A stretch of DNA of 64,000 nucleotides from Ruminococcus sp. UBA1394 (GCA_002305725.1 DBQM01000016.1:1-64000), one strand, 5' to 3'. Shown: positions 17,300-27,504, numbered from the stretch's first letter. The notes: generated by a model from the sequence alone, not told the origin. Translations and numbers: made by a program.

Positions 17300-17957
17300 G
17301 GGGATTTTTGTTACGGCTACGGGAACTGACGTCGGCAAGACCTATGTTACGGCGCTTATCGTGAAAAAACTCCGTGAAAGCGGTCTGAACGCAGGATATT
17401 ACAAGGCGGCGCTGAGCGGTGCGGACTGTATTGCGGAAAGCGACGCCGGATATGTTAACAAAACCGCAGGTATAAATCAGGAGGAAAACACTCTTATTTC
17501 CTACCTTTACAAAAACGCTGTCTCCCCGCACCTTGCGGCTGAAATCGAGGGAAACCCTGTCGAACTTGAAAAGGTAAAAGCGGACTATGAAAGGGTCTGT
17601 CAGATTTATGATTATGTAACCGCCGAGGGCAGCGGCGGAATTATCTGCCCTATCCGCTGGGACGACAGGCACATTCTCCTTGAAGACATAATAAAGCTGC
17701 TGGGTGTTCCGGTTGTTGTGATTGCGGAAAGCGGTCTGGGGACGATAAACTCAACAGTACTGACAACGGAATATTTAAAGGCAAAGGGAATAGCGGTAAA
17801 GGGTATAATTTTAAATAATTATACGGGCGGTAAAATGCAGGAGGACAATCTTGAAATGATTGAGGAAATTTCGGGATTTCCGGTTATTGCCTGTGTTAAA
17901 CCGGACGATAAGGATATTGACATTGACAGCAAGTTTCTTGCAGGACTTTATGAATAA
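17292..17957 (+). CDS. bioD: Dethiobiotin synthetase
   Basis: ATP-dependent carboxylase closing the ureido ring of dethiobiotin from DAPA. The P-loop region FVTATGTDVGKT is at the N-terminus. YKAALSG, EGSGGIICP and the ESGLGTINSTVLTTEYL segment are family features. I prefer ATG 17292 (protein MSKGIFVT, 221 residues) over the in-frame ATG at 17268: only the former matches the family N-terminus, and AGGACGG lies about 10 nt upstream. Confidence 0.94.
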   Translation: MSKGIFVTATGTDVGKTYVTALIVKKLRESGLNAGYYKAALSGADCIAESDAGYVNKTAGINQEENTLISYLYKNAVSPHLAAEIEGNPVELEKVKADYERVCQIYDYVTAEGSGGIICPIRWDDRHILLEDIIKLLGVPVVVIAESGLGTINSTVLTTEYLKAKGIAVKGIILNNYTGGKMQEDNLEMIEEISGFPVIACVKPDDKDIDIDSKFLAGLYE

Positions 17958-17972
17958 CAGGAAGTGTAAAAA

Positions 17973-19313
17973 ATGACTCTTGAAGAAAAAGACCTTAAAT
18001 ATATCTGGCACCCGTGTTCCCAGATGAAAGACTACGAAGAACTGCCTCCTATCGTGATAGACCACGGAAAAGGCGTATACCTCTATGACAAAAACGGAAA
18101 AGAATATATTGACATTGTAAGCTCGTGGTGGTGCAATCTTTTAGGACACTGCAATCCGGACATAAACCGTGGCATAAAGGAACAGCTTGACAGGCTTGAA
18201 CACGTTATTTTCGCAAACTTCACTCACGAGGGTGCAATAAATTTATGCGAACAGCTGTCTGAGATAATCCCGTCCGGACTGAAAAAATTCAACTTTTCGG
18301 ACAACGGTTCAGCGGCGGTGGAATGTTCGCTGAAAATGGCTTTCCAGTACCAGTACCAGACAGGACACCCGGAGAAGACACGTTTCATGTGCCTGTCAGA
18401 CGGCTATCACGGTGAAACTATCGGTGCGCTTTCTGTGGGTACCCTTGACCTTTACGCAAAGATATACCAGCCCATGCTCATGAACACTATCAGGATAGAC
18501 GCTCCCGACTGCTACCGCTGTCCTTACGGAAAATGCCGTGACTGCTGCGAGTGCGAGTGTTTTGAAAAGGCAGAAAAGGCTTTTGAGAAATATGCGGCTG
18601 AAACCTGTGCAATGATAGTAGAACCCCTTTTGCAGGGAAGTGCAGGAATGAGGATTTATCCGCCGCTTTATCTGAAAAAGCTCAGAAAGCTTTGCGACAG
18701 ATACAATGTACTGCTCATTGCTGACGAGATAGCGACAGGCTTCGGCAGGACGGGAAAGATGTTTGCCTTTGACCATGCAGGCGTATCGCCGGATATAATG
18801 TGCATTTCAAAGGGACTCACCGGCGGCTATATGCCAATGGCGATAACCATTACAACGGACGAGATATACAACGCTTTCTATGACGAGTACAGTACAGGAA
18901 AGGCGTTCATGCACAGTCACACCTACAGCGGAAATCCTTTAGGCTGTGCGGCGGCGCTTTCGGTGCTTAAAGTTTTCCGTGAACAGCCGATACTTGAAAA
19001 TGCCGCTGAAACTGCCGAGTATCTCCACCGCAGACTGACTGAAAGGATAGGCAGTCATAAAAACGTCGGAGAGATACGCCATATCGGACTGATAAACGCA
19101 ATTGAGCTTGTGACTGACAAGGAGAGAAAAACGCCTTTTGACAGTTCGCTGAGAATCGGGTATCAGATTTATAAGGAGGCACTTAAACTGGGACTTCTTC
19201 TGCGTCCGCTGGGAAATGTGCTTTACTTCAATCCGCCGCTTATCATAAGCAGAGAGGAAATTGACAAGGCTATAGATTTGTGCGCACAGGCAATGTCGGT
19301 AATACTTGACTGA
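17973..19313 (+). CDS. bioA: Adenosylmethionine-8-amino-7-oxononanoate aminotransferase
   Basis: PLP enzyme converting KAPA to DAPA with SAM as amino donor. DGYHGETIGALSVG, DEIATGFGRTG and SKGLTGGY (catalytic Lys280) are all present. 446 residues. A Cys-rich insertion at about residues 180-196 (seven Cys) is notable and may bind a metal. Last gene of the bioYBDA operon. No bioF, bioW, bioC or bioH is seen here, so the operon covers only uptake and the steps from KAPA onward. Confidence 0.95.
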   Translation: MTLEEKDLKYIWHPCSQMKDYEELPPIVIDHGKGVYLYDKNGKEYIDIVSSWWCNLLGHCNPDINRGIKEQLDRLEHVIFANFTHEGAINLCEQLSEIIPSGLKKFNFSDNGSAAVECSLKMAFQYQYQTGHPEKTRFMCLSDGYHGETIGALSVGTLDLYAKIYQPMLMNTIRIDAPDCYRCPYGKCRDCCECECFEKAEKAFEKYAAETCAMIVEPLLQGSAGMRIYPPLYLKKLRKLCDRYNVLLIADEIATGFGRTGKMFAFDHAGVSPDIMCISKGLTGGYMPMAITITTDEIYNAFYDEYSTGKAFMHSHTYSGNPLGCAAALSVLKVFREQPILENAAETAEYLHRRLTERIGSHKNVGEIRHIGLINAIELVTDKERKTPFDSSLRIGYQIYKEALKLGLLLRPLGNVLYFNPPLIISREEIDKAIDLCAQAMSVILD

Positions 19314-19322
19314 TAATGTTCT

Positions 19323-19453
19323 ATAGTAAACGAAAAATATTTTTTAGTTTACTATTAGCCGATATGCACGGAGCTTACGAAGTAAGCGGATGTGCAAGGC
19401 AATAAAATAAATAATTATAGTGAACGCAAAATTATTTTTTGCGTTCACTATAA
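19323..19453 (+). repeat. R1 multi-hairpin repeat, copy C
   Basis: Hairpin 1 ATAGTAAAC/GTTTACTAT (19323-19331/19346-19354). The core at 19355-19401 has GCTTAC/GTAAGC (19373-19378/19382-19387) and an outer GCAC/GTGC where copies A and B have GCAG/CTGC. Hairpin 2 is a perfect 13-bp TTATAGTGAACGC/GCGTTCACTATAA (19415-19427/19441-19453). It sits between the bioA stop codon and the bioA terminator. Confidence 0.8.
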
Positions 19454-19485
19454 ACCGCCGGTTTGGGAAAAGACCGGCGGTTTTT
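19454..19485 (+). terminator. Terminator of the biotin operon
   Basis: ACCGCCGGT / ACCGGCGGT (19454-19462/19473-19481) with a 10-nt loop and a T5 tail. It directly follows R1 copy C. Confidence 0.85.
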
Positions 19486-19564
19486 CAAAAAAAATTATGA
19501 CATTTTCACTATATTTTATTTTAGCTATTGCTTTTTTTACGATTTAATAGTAAAATAGAAATGA

Positions 19565-21569
<2,005 letters not shown>

Positions 21570-21576
21570 TATGTTT

Positions 21577-21609
21577 AAACCCCCGGAAGTGTGGAATTTC
21601 CGGGGGTTT
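21577..21609 (+). terminator. Terminator of the pyrG operon
   Basis: AAACCCCCGGAA / TTCCGGGGGTTT (21577-21588/21598-21609), 12-bp perfect stem with a 9-nt loop, T-rich tail. Confidence 0.85.
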
Positions 21610-21635
21610 GTGTTTGTGGGAAAATCAGAATTTTT

Positions 21636-21706
21636 TGTAGGGGCGAGCATTGCTCGCCTGTTATAGCGGACATTTTTTTATCGGGCGACCAATGATTGCC
21701 CCTACA
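21636..21706. repeat. R3 repeat, unit 1
   Basis: A ~70-bp element with inverted ends TGTAGGGGCGA / TTGCCCCTACA and inner GCGAGCATTGCTCGC palindrome. It is close to the reverse complement of unit 4 (29790-29860). Non-coding. Confidence 0.75.
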
Positions 21707-21729
21707 CACAAATCCATAATTTACGCTCT

Positions 21730-21804
21730 TGTAGGGGCTGGCGCCCTCGACAGCCTGTAAGTCAGCTGTAAATATCGGGACGTCGTGGGCGCCGTCCCCT
21801 ACAA
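21730..21804. repeat. R3 repeat, unit 2
   Basis: Ends TGTAGGGG / CCCCTACA, and a right half (GGGACGTCGTGGGCGCCGTC) shared with unit 3 at about 29741-29760. It is adjacent to unit 1, as unit 3 is adjacent to unit 4. Confidence 0.7.
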
Positions 21805-21870
21805 ATCGAATTTTTCAAAATAAAGATTGCGGTGCAGGTGGCTCAGCTGCAAATTCCGATTCACCCAAAA

Positions 21871-22124
21871 GAAAAAGCCGCTTTAAAAACAAAGCGGCTC
21901 AAAATTTTTTAATAAATAATATGTAAATAAACCGCCTTGCCGTCATATGGCGAATAAAACCAAGCTATACAGCCAGGTGGGTATCCTCCTGAAAGCCTCA
22001 CGCTCCCTTCGTCCGCTGTAAACAGCGGGAGGTCTGCAATCTTCAGTCAGAGTCAGATTCCCTTTAAAAAAGTGTTGGATTATAAAAACCATATTGACAC
22101 GAACAAGGCAGAATATTAACTTCT
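21871..22124 (-). ncRNA. ssrS: Stand-alone structured RNA, probable 6S RNA
   Basis: On the minus strand a dedicated promoter is followed by about 190 nt that fold into one long rod. The ends CTGCCTTG...ATATGG and CCATATGACGGCAAGGCGG pair. Inner pairings are GGGAATC/GGATACCC, ACTGAAG/CTTTCAG and CTCCC/GGGAG, and the tip is CCGCTG/CAGCGG. A terminator then closes the transcript. There is no open frame. A single rod with internal bubbles, this size, and independent transcription fit 6S RNA, a regulator of sigma70-type RNA polymerase. That it is an RNA gene is well supported; the 6S identity is inference from shape and not from a covariance search. Confidence 0.6.
21876..21899. terminator. Terminator of the 6S-like RNA
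   Basis: AGCCGCTTT / AAAGCGGCT (21876-21884/21891-21899). On the minus strand it is followed by T5. T-rich sequence also follows on the + strand. Confidence 0.8.
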
Positions 22125-22130
22125 GTTATT

Positions 22131-22159
22131 ATTATAACACCATCTTTACAAAAAATCAA
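22131..22159 (-). promoter_or_regulatory. Promoter of the 6S-like RNA
   Basis: Minus-strand TTGATT (22154-22159) and TATAAT (22131-22136), spacer 17 bp, located just after the DUF1292 stop codon. Confidence 0.7.
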
Positions 22160-22184
22160 TAGTAAATTAATGGATTTTTATAAA

Positions 22185-22511
22185 TTAGTGACAGCAGTCG
22201 CAGTCATCATCGCAGCAGCAGTCGTCTTCATCGTCATCACCGAAAATACGCTGCATAAAAATGTCTGCAAGACGGTCAAGCTCGTCTTCGTCTTCTATTG
22301 AAACCAGCATACCGTCAGCCTCATTGTCGTCCTGACGCAGGATAACGAAATAATCCTCCTCGTCGGATTCGCCCTCAGTCTCCTGAGGAATGAGCGCATA
22401 GTATGTCATGTCGTTTTCATTGTATACGTCAACAAGCTCAAAAGTTTCTTCATTGCCGTTTTCATCTTCAAGTGTGAACAGATCCGGCTGGTATTCTTTC
22501 ATATCTGACAT
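22185..22511 (-). CDS. DUF1292 family protein
   Basis: 108 residues, strongly acidic. The pattern TLEDENGNEETFELVDVYNE, YYALIPQE and YFVILRQD is that of the DUF1292 (YrzB-like) family, of unknown function and common near core-process genes in Firmicutes. Unusual is the C-terminal tail, in which six Cys, many Asp and a final His alternate, suggesting metal binding. The ATG is preceded by CTGGAG. It lies immediately upstream of the 6S-like RNA promoter and reads in the same direction. Confidence 0.85.
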   Translation of the reverse strand: MSDMKEYQPDLFTLEDENGNEETFELVDVYNENDMTYYALIPQETEGESDEEDYFVILRQDDNEADGMLVSIEDEDELDRLADIFMQRIFGDDDEDDCCCDDDCDCCH

Positions 22512-22650
22512 TTATTTTCTCCAGTTCGTAATTATTTTTTACCCCTTTGACCCTAACAGAATTAATTATACTACAATTTATTGTTAAAGTCAATAGGCAT
22601 AGTGTTTAAACATTTTTAATATATTTGTGCATGATTTTTGCGAAAAACTG

Positions 22651-22679
22651 TTGACATTGCTAAATAAGTGTGGTATTAT
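22651..22679 (+). promoter_or_regulatory. Strong promoter ahead of the T-box-like region
   Basis: TTGACA (22651-22656) and TATTAT (22674-22679), spacer 17 bp, extended -10 TGG. No gene follows within 770 bp on this strand. Confidence 0.7.
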
Positions 22680-23172
22680 ATATACAACGAAAGGAACACA
22701 AAGCAATGATAAATCAGTAAGACTTTTGAAAGTCATTTTCAGAAAATGTTCATGAATAAGTTTAAGAAATGTATTGTTGCTGTCCTTTCACGATGATATT
22801 TCTGCAAGGCTATATTTAAGAATTTCGGAAGATTCTTTTGCGGAAATAAATTTATATCAGGATGGAGGAGTTGCCGGTGGAAACTATTGAAGAGCAGTTT
22901 TCCGAAGCTGTTGTTGGTGACTCAATATTCAAGAATAACTTTTAAATGAAAATTTACGGGAATTAGTGATTATACAAGGTATATCAGCATTCCGATTATT
23001 ATATCAGAAAAGATTCTTTGAAATTTATTTGAGATGTTTGAGTTGTAAAATGGAGGATGAAGTTACTGTTTCAGCAACAGCTTCAATGTTTCATATTTTG
23101 AGATGTGAAAGTTAAATCTCAATTTTATGACGTAATGTCTTTACATAAAAAGCAAAGATAATTTTTTAAGAA

Positions 23173-23186
23173 AAGGTGGTACCGAT
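23173..23186 (+). promoter_or_regulatory. T-box-like antiterminator motif 1
   Basis: AAGGTGGTACCGAT compared with the T-box consensus AGGGTGGNACCGCG. No clear competing terminator stem follows. Confidence 0.4.
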
Positions 23187-23337
23187 GCACGGCTGACTGC
23201 GATTTGGTATTTTGAAAATAATTCTTGGTAAAGGAATGATGTGATATGAAAATATCCTTCAGAAGCAGGAGAATTACATAATGGCAAGGGAGTGAGACCG
23301 CCAGAAAATACATTCTGATTTATAACAAATTTTTACA

Positions 23338-23351
23338 AGGGTGGTACCGAT
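23338..23351 (+). promoter_or_regulatory. T-box-like antiterminator motif 2
   Basis: AGGGTGGTACCGAT matches 12 of 14 consensus positions. A stem-I-like fold GAATG...CATTC encloses about 23236-23313. No gene follows on this strand. Confidence 0.5.
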
Positions 23352-23427
23352 GTACTAAAATTTATTGATTAACAATGTAATTCATTTAACCTCCAACGAG
23401 TGAATTTACTTTACAATTTAATAAAAC

Positions 23428-23456
23428 AAAAAGAGGACAGTTGGTGTCCTCTTTTT
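23428..23456. terminator. Bidirectional terminator after the antiporter gene
   Basis: AAAAAGAGGACA / TGTCCTCTTTTT (23428-23439/23445-23456), 12-bp stem with a 5-nt loop and T7. It serves the minus-strand antiporter and would also end the T-box-like transcript. Confidence 0.85.
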
Positions 23457-25079
23457 TTATGCCTTGATTTTTTCGTTTTCAATAATGTGAGTTACAAGAA
23501 CGTCGTCTTTCTCAATGTCAGTAGGTCCTCTCGGAATTACGACATTTGCTCCTCTTTTTATGAGTACTACGAACATACCGGTTTCAGCTGCATAATCAGA
23601 AATCTTCCTGCCTATCCATTTGCTGCTGCTGTGAACCTTCTTTTCGCCGAACTGCACAGCGTCGCTGCCCTGGTAAACAGGTGCGCTGACAACAACAATA
23701 TCATTTTCATGGAGTACAGTCTTGCCGTTGGGGATAAGCCGTTTTCCGTTTCTTATGACGAGTACGAAAAGCAGGTCCCACGGAATGGAAAGCTCCCTTA
23801 TTTTCTTGTTTTTCCACGGGTGGTCGCTGCCGGTTATGGTGAGCCGGATAAACTGTACATCAAGTTCCTCGGTATAGTCGTTGAATGTTTTGAGTACGTT
23901 TGTGCTTTTGTCTGTCATATCAAGCTTTCGTGACATAAACGGAATAAGCGTGCCCTGACAGGTTATGGAAATAAGGACAATGCAGAAAACTATGTGGAAC
24001 AAATCGCATGACAGCGAGTCCAGACTGACTGTTGCCATAATTGCGAAAACTATCGACGCCGCACCTCTGAGTCCTGCCCAGGAAACCAGCAGCTGTTGTT
24101 TTATGCTGCATTTCATAGGGGTGAGTATTGCAAAAACGGCGACCGGTCTTGCGATAAATGTGAGGAAAAGCGTGACCGCCAGTGCCTTTGGAAATGCCGC
24201 AGGAAGTGACGACGGAAAGGAGAGAAGTCCCAGAAGAAAGAATATCAGAACCTGCATAAGTCCGGTAAGTGCGTCAAAAAAGTGAACCATGGACTGCTTG
24301 TTCTTGATATCCGAATTACCGAGAATTATTCCCACTATGTAAGCGCTGAGATATCCGTTTCCGCCGATGACAGAGGGGAGTGCATAGGAAAGCACGGCAA
24401 TACCCAGCAGAAAAATCGTGTCAAAACCCTCGTTTGTAAACTTAAAATGAGCCAGAACGTACCTTGCGCCCAGAGCAATCAGAACACCGATAACTATTCC
24501 GTAGACAAACTGTGCAAAAATGAGATAGAGTATTTCGCCCACGCCGCTTACATCCGAATTCATTGCGGAAATCATAATTGCAGTCAGCATATAGGAACAG
24601 GGGTCATTGCTTCCGCTTTCCATTTCAAGCAGCGACGCTGTGTTGTCTTTAAGTCCAAGCTTTTTTGAACGCAGTATGGAGAATACTGACGCTGCGTCTG
24701 TTGAGCTGATAACAGAGCCAATGAGCATACCCTCCAGCCAGTCCATTTTCAGAACGAAGCGGCAGAATATTCCTGTGATTCCGGCAGTTGCCGCAACGCC
24801 TATGGTTGAGAGTAGTATGGATTTTGCGGCGACTGGTTTTGCCTCGCTCCAGCGTGTACCGAAACCACCGTAAAACATAATGAAAATGAGGGCGGCAGAG
24901 CATATTTTTTCTGCCAGCGAAAAATCTGCAAATGGTATCTTGAACAGTCCGTCAGAACCGAAGACCATTCCAAGCAGAATAAATGCCAGCAGAAAGGGAA
25001 TACCGATTTTTCCGGATATTCTGCTGAAACATACGCATATAAGAATGACGAGTGATGCAACAAGGAGTGATGAAGCCAT
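23457..25079 (-). CDS. CPA1-type potassium/proton antiporter with TrkA-C domains
   Basis: 540 residues. The first ~390 form a 12-helix monovalent cation:proton antiporter core, with STDAASVFSILRSK, EMESGSNDP (the family Asn-Asp pair) and SWAGLRGAASIVFA. The cytoplasmic C-terminal part contains RCK/TrkA-C-like modules (about 405-535, with ILHENDIVVVSAP-like and IEKDDVLV turns). This is the CvrA/NhaP2-type plan, which exports K or Na and is gated by a cytosolic ligand. GGAGG precedes the ATG. It is the last gene of a minus-strand run that begins with the DUF896 and small membrane proteins. Confidence 0.88.
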   Translation of the reverse strand: MASSLLVASLVILICVCFSRISGKIGIPFLLAFILLGMVFGSDGLFKIPFADFSLAEKICSAALIFIMFYGGFGTRWSEAKPVAAKSILLSTIGVAATAGITGIFCRFVLKMDWLEGMLIGSVISSTDAASVFSILRSKKLGLKDNTASLLEMESGSNDPCSYMLTAIMISAMNSDVSGVGEILYLIFAQFVYGIVIGVLIALGARYVLAHFKFTNEGFDTIFLLGIAVLSYALPSVIGGNGYLSAYIVGIILGNSDIKNKQSMVHFFDALTGLMQVLIFFLLGLLSFPSSLPAAFPKALAVTLFLTFIARPVAVFAILTPMKCSIKQQLLVSWAGLRGAASIVFAIMATVSLDSLSCDLFHIVFCIVLISITCQGTLIPFMSRKLDMTDKSTNVLKTFNDYTEELDVQFIRLTITGSDHPWKNKKIRELSIPWDLLFVLVIRNGKRLIPNGKTVLHENDIVVVSAPVYQGSDAVQFGEKKVHSSSKWIGRKISDYAAETGMFVVLIKRGANVVIPRGPTDIEKDDVLVTHIIENEKIKA

Positions 25080-25103
25080 TAATTACCTCCTTTTTTGTAC
25101 TGT

Positions 25104-25376
25104 TTACTTAAAAGACGTAATAAAATATCCCACTAACATAGCAATGAGAATTGCTGATGTGACAAAGGTAAAGACAGCAGGTTTCTTTTTACCGTCTTTG
25201 AGATATGCGACAGCGTTCCAGACTGCGACCGCTATCAGCATTACAGCTGAAACAGGGATAGTGATTTTTCTGCTTACGATTCCGAAAATACCCAGAAAGA
25301 GTATTATTATAACAACAACATATAAGATAATCCTTATCATAGCTGTGTTCTTTGAATTTTTTTCATTGTTTGACAT
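25104..25376 (-). CDS. Small hypothetical membrane protein
   Basis: 90 residues with three hydrophobic helices (about 14-35, 40-58 and 67-86) and a charged N-terminus. CGGAGGT lies a few bases before the ATG. It lies 7 bp downstream of the DUF896 gene and 24 bp before the antiporter, so the three are probably co-transcribed. No family is recognised. Confidence 0.75.
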   Translation of the reverse strand: MSNNEKNSKNTAMIRIILYVVVIIILFLGIFGIVSRKITIPVSAVMLIAVAVWNAVAYLKDGKKKPAVFTFVTSAILIAMLVGYFITSFK

Positions 25377-25382
25377 TGTGAT

Positions 25383-25586
25383 TTACCTCCGTTTCTGAAC
25401 TTTGATTTTTCTTCCGTCCGGTTCGACAATATAGGTGTTGTTAAGCTGTGCCTCAAGGTTGCCCACAACACTTCTGCGGTATTCGTTTCTGAGCTGCTCC
25501 TGTTCCTTTTTTTCTTCGGGAGTAAGCTCTGTTTCACGGGATTTTCTTGCGAGAAAATTGATACGGTCAAGCTTTTTCTGCTCCAT
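25383..25586 (-). CDS. DUF896 family protein (YnzC-like)
   Basis: 67 residues, a two-helix cytoplasmic protein. The segments RINFLARKSRE, LTPEEKKEQ and EYRRSVVGNL are diagnostic for DUF896 (UPF0291). In Bacillus the relative YnzA/YnzC is linked to the SOS or stress response, but the molecular role is unknown. GGAGG sits before the ATG. Confidence 0.92.
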   Translation of the reverse strand: MEQKKLDRINFLARKSRETELTPEEKKEQEQLRNEYRRSVVGNLEAQLNNTYIVEPDGRKIKVQKRR

Positions 25587-25613
25587 TTTTGCCTCCTTTA
25601 TAATTTTAAATAA

Positions 25614-25639
25614 AGGGACGCTCTTTGCGGAACGTCCCT
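25614..25639 (-). terminator. Terminator of the LTA-synthase-like gene
   Basis: AGGGACG / CGTCCCT (25614-25620/25633-25639) with a partly paired loop, followed on the minus strand by a T-rich TTTATTT tail. Confidence 0.6.
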
Positions 25640-25650
25640 GTTACCTTTTA

Positions 25651-27504
25651 TCAGTTTTCAGCCTCTTCAGCTGTTTTGTAGAGTTCTTCAGGAATAGCGT
25701 TTGATGAAACGATATCACCGAGAATTCTGTCATATGTCAGAATGTCGAGTTCTTCATCTCTTTCTACTGACGGGTCATAGTTGGTTGAGTAAACAGGCTG
25801 TGTTTCCATTTTATTCTGCATAGCCTGAATAAATTCGTCCTTAGGAGCGTCGATGAGGTCCATTATAACATAAGGCATATAGAATGCTGAAAATTCTTCT
25901 TCAGGCATTGAACTGTAATCAAGGTCATAATTGCTCCAGATAATGAATGGCTGTTCATAAAGAACGCTGCAGTTGTCACCGTTCATGCCAAGCTGGTCAT
26001 AAACGCTGTTTTCTCCCTTGAGTGACGGATAATGGTCGCCGATAATAAATACAACTGTCGGCTCGTCAATTTCGCTGAGGTCATTTATAAACGCCTCAAA
26101 GTCAGTACCTGTCTTTGCAATCCACTGGAAATAGTTGCCCATTTCGTCATTCGGGTCTTCACCTTGATTGTATGGCTGGTGGTTCTGCATTGTTGTTGTG
26201 TGGAGGAAAAGCGGTTCGTCGGTATCTTTGATAAGCTTTTCGACCTGGTTGAAAACAGTCTGGTCATCAATGTATGTGCCATAGTAGTTTATCGGAACTG
26301 TGAAGTCCTCGTCAAATATCAGCTGGTCAAAGCCGAAGTTTGCGTAAACTCTCTGTCTGCTGTAGAATGAACCCATGAACGGGTGAACATAAGCTGTTGA
26401 ATAGCCCCAGCTTTTGTAGTATGAGGCAATTGTCGGCTGTGCTCTGTCAAGCAGCAGACGCTGCGGCATATTAGGGTCATTGAGCGACCTTACCGGCAGA
26501 CCGAAGTTAAGCTCAAATTCTGTTCTTACAGTCCAGCTTGCGTAGGTAGGGACTATTGCAGTACCCTTATAGCCCTGTGCGGCAACATTGTCAAAGCCCT
26601 GATATGTATCACCGATGTTAAGGTCAAGCTGGTCGTCGAAGCGTCTGAAATCAGCGAGTGCCTCTGACATAACCATGATAACGTTTGGCTTTTCATTTTC
26701 AAATGAACCGGCTGTGTCATCCTCAACATCAACATTCATCATTGCTGCAACAGTGTCTTCGTTGTAATTTTCCGGTTCAGTCAGCCTGTTTGCGAGGTTT
26801 TCTGAGGCTGTCTGACAGAAGAACGCAAGAAAACTGTTGTTTTCAAACTTCTCATTAAGCTTGAAAGTGTTGTCTGCGGCTGTTGTATCAACGTCGAAAA
26901 GTGAGTAAACCGGTTTTGATACTGCCGGAATTGTAACAACTGATATACACGCACCAATGCAGGCGATTGCGGGAACGATTCTCCTTGACATCTTCATTTT
27001 CATTTTCGGATTGAACCAGAATACTGCCGCAAAATAAAGCACAACTATCAGTATGTAGGTTATCAGTATAGGTGTAATCTTGATATACGCAAATGAAGTA
27101 AGACTTTTGACGCTCTTTACAAGCTTCATGTCAGTCATTATCAGATGATTTCCGTTTGTGTTGAACTTGCAAAGCTCCGTAATACTCAGCGCCATGTAGA
27201 TGAATGACTGAGTTAAAACGGCTATCCAGCCTTTTTTGAAAAGCAGCAGAAAACCATAGAAAATAAGTGATGCTATCATTATATTGAAAAGCATAACTGA
27301 CGGTCTTTCAGCAACAAAAAGAACAAATTTTGAAAGCTTTTTTGCCTGGTTTATTTCTGCCATGCAAACAATAAAAATCGGGAAAAGAATTGTCAGAAAC
27401 AGGTTTGTCATTTTATATTTCTGAGAATTTTCCTCACGTTTGCCGTTGAATTTTTTTATTTTCTCTCTGACGGCAATCATTTTTTCTTTCATTTCTACCC
27501 TCAT
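25651..27504 (-). CDS. LTA-synthase-family phosphoglycerol transferase
   Basis: 617 residues. Five N-terminal transmembrane helices (about 32-50, 71-90, 95-112, 141-163 and 175-195) carry an extracellular alkaline-phosphatase-fold domain. Catalytic-site features are MSEAL (Glu281), SWTVRTEFE (nucleophile Thr325) and GDHYPSL (Asp490/His491). Such enzymes polymerise or transfer glycerol phosphate to lipoteichoic acid or other glycans on the outer membrane face. ATG 27504 is annotated; ATG 27492 with GAGGG just upstream is an equally good start. It appears monocistronic, with its own terminator. Confidence 0.88.
   Translation of the reverse strand: MRVEMKEKMIAVREKIKKFNGKREENSQKYKMTNLFLTILFPIFIVCMAEINQAKKLSKFVLFVAERPSVMLFNIMIASLIFYGFLLLFKKGWIAVLTQSFIYMALSITELCKFNTNGNHLIMTDMKLVKSVKSLTSFAYIKITPILITYILIVVLYFAAVFWFNPKMKMKMSRRIVPAIACIGACISVVTIPAVSKPVYSLFDVDTTAADNTFKLNEKFENNSFLAFFCQTASENLANRLTEPENYNEDTVAAMMNVDVEDDTAGSFENEKPNVIMVMSEALADFRRFDDQLDLNIGDTYQGFDNVAAQGYKGTAIVPTYASWTVRTEFELNFGLPVRSLNDPNMPQRLLLDRAQPTIASYYKSWGYSTAYVHPFMGSFYSRQRVYANFGFDQLIFDEDFTVPINYYGTYIDDQTVFNQVEKLIKDTDEPLFLHTTTMQNHQPYNQGEDPNDEMGNYFQWIAKTGTDFEAFINDLSEIDEPTVVFIIGDHYPSLKGENSVYDQLGMNGDNCSVLYEQPFIIWSNYDLDYSSMPEEEFSAFYMPYVIMDLIDAPKDEFIQAMQNKMETQPVYSTNYDPSVERDEELDILTYDRILGDIVSSNAIPEELYKTAEEAEN

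Larger units (their letters stand above)
22686..23427 (+). ncRNA. Gene-less transcribed region with two T-box-like motifs
   Basis: From the promoter to the terminator at 23428 no reading frame beyond about 27 codons is open with a start. The 5' part contains ATGATAAATCAGTAAG, reminiscent of the base of T-box stem I, and the hairpin CTGTT/AACAG at about 23064. T-box-like sequences occur at 23173 and 23338. A short frame at 22863 (27 codons) has a GGAG-like site but no recognisable product. Most probably this is a decayed or orphan tandem T-box leader whose structural gene was lost, although a functional RNA is not excluded. Confidence 0.45.

Noticed and set aside
22863..22946. 27-codon frame starting MEELPVETIEEQF in the T-box-like region
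   Set aside because: Has a plausible start site but no recognised relatives, and it sits in a region with no other coding signal; too short to call as a gene.
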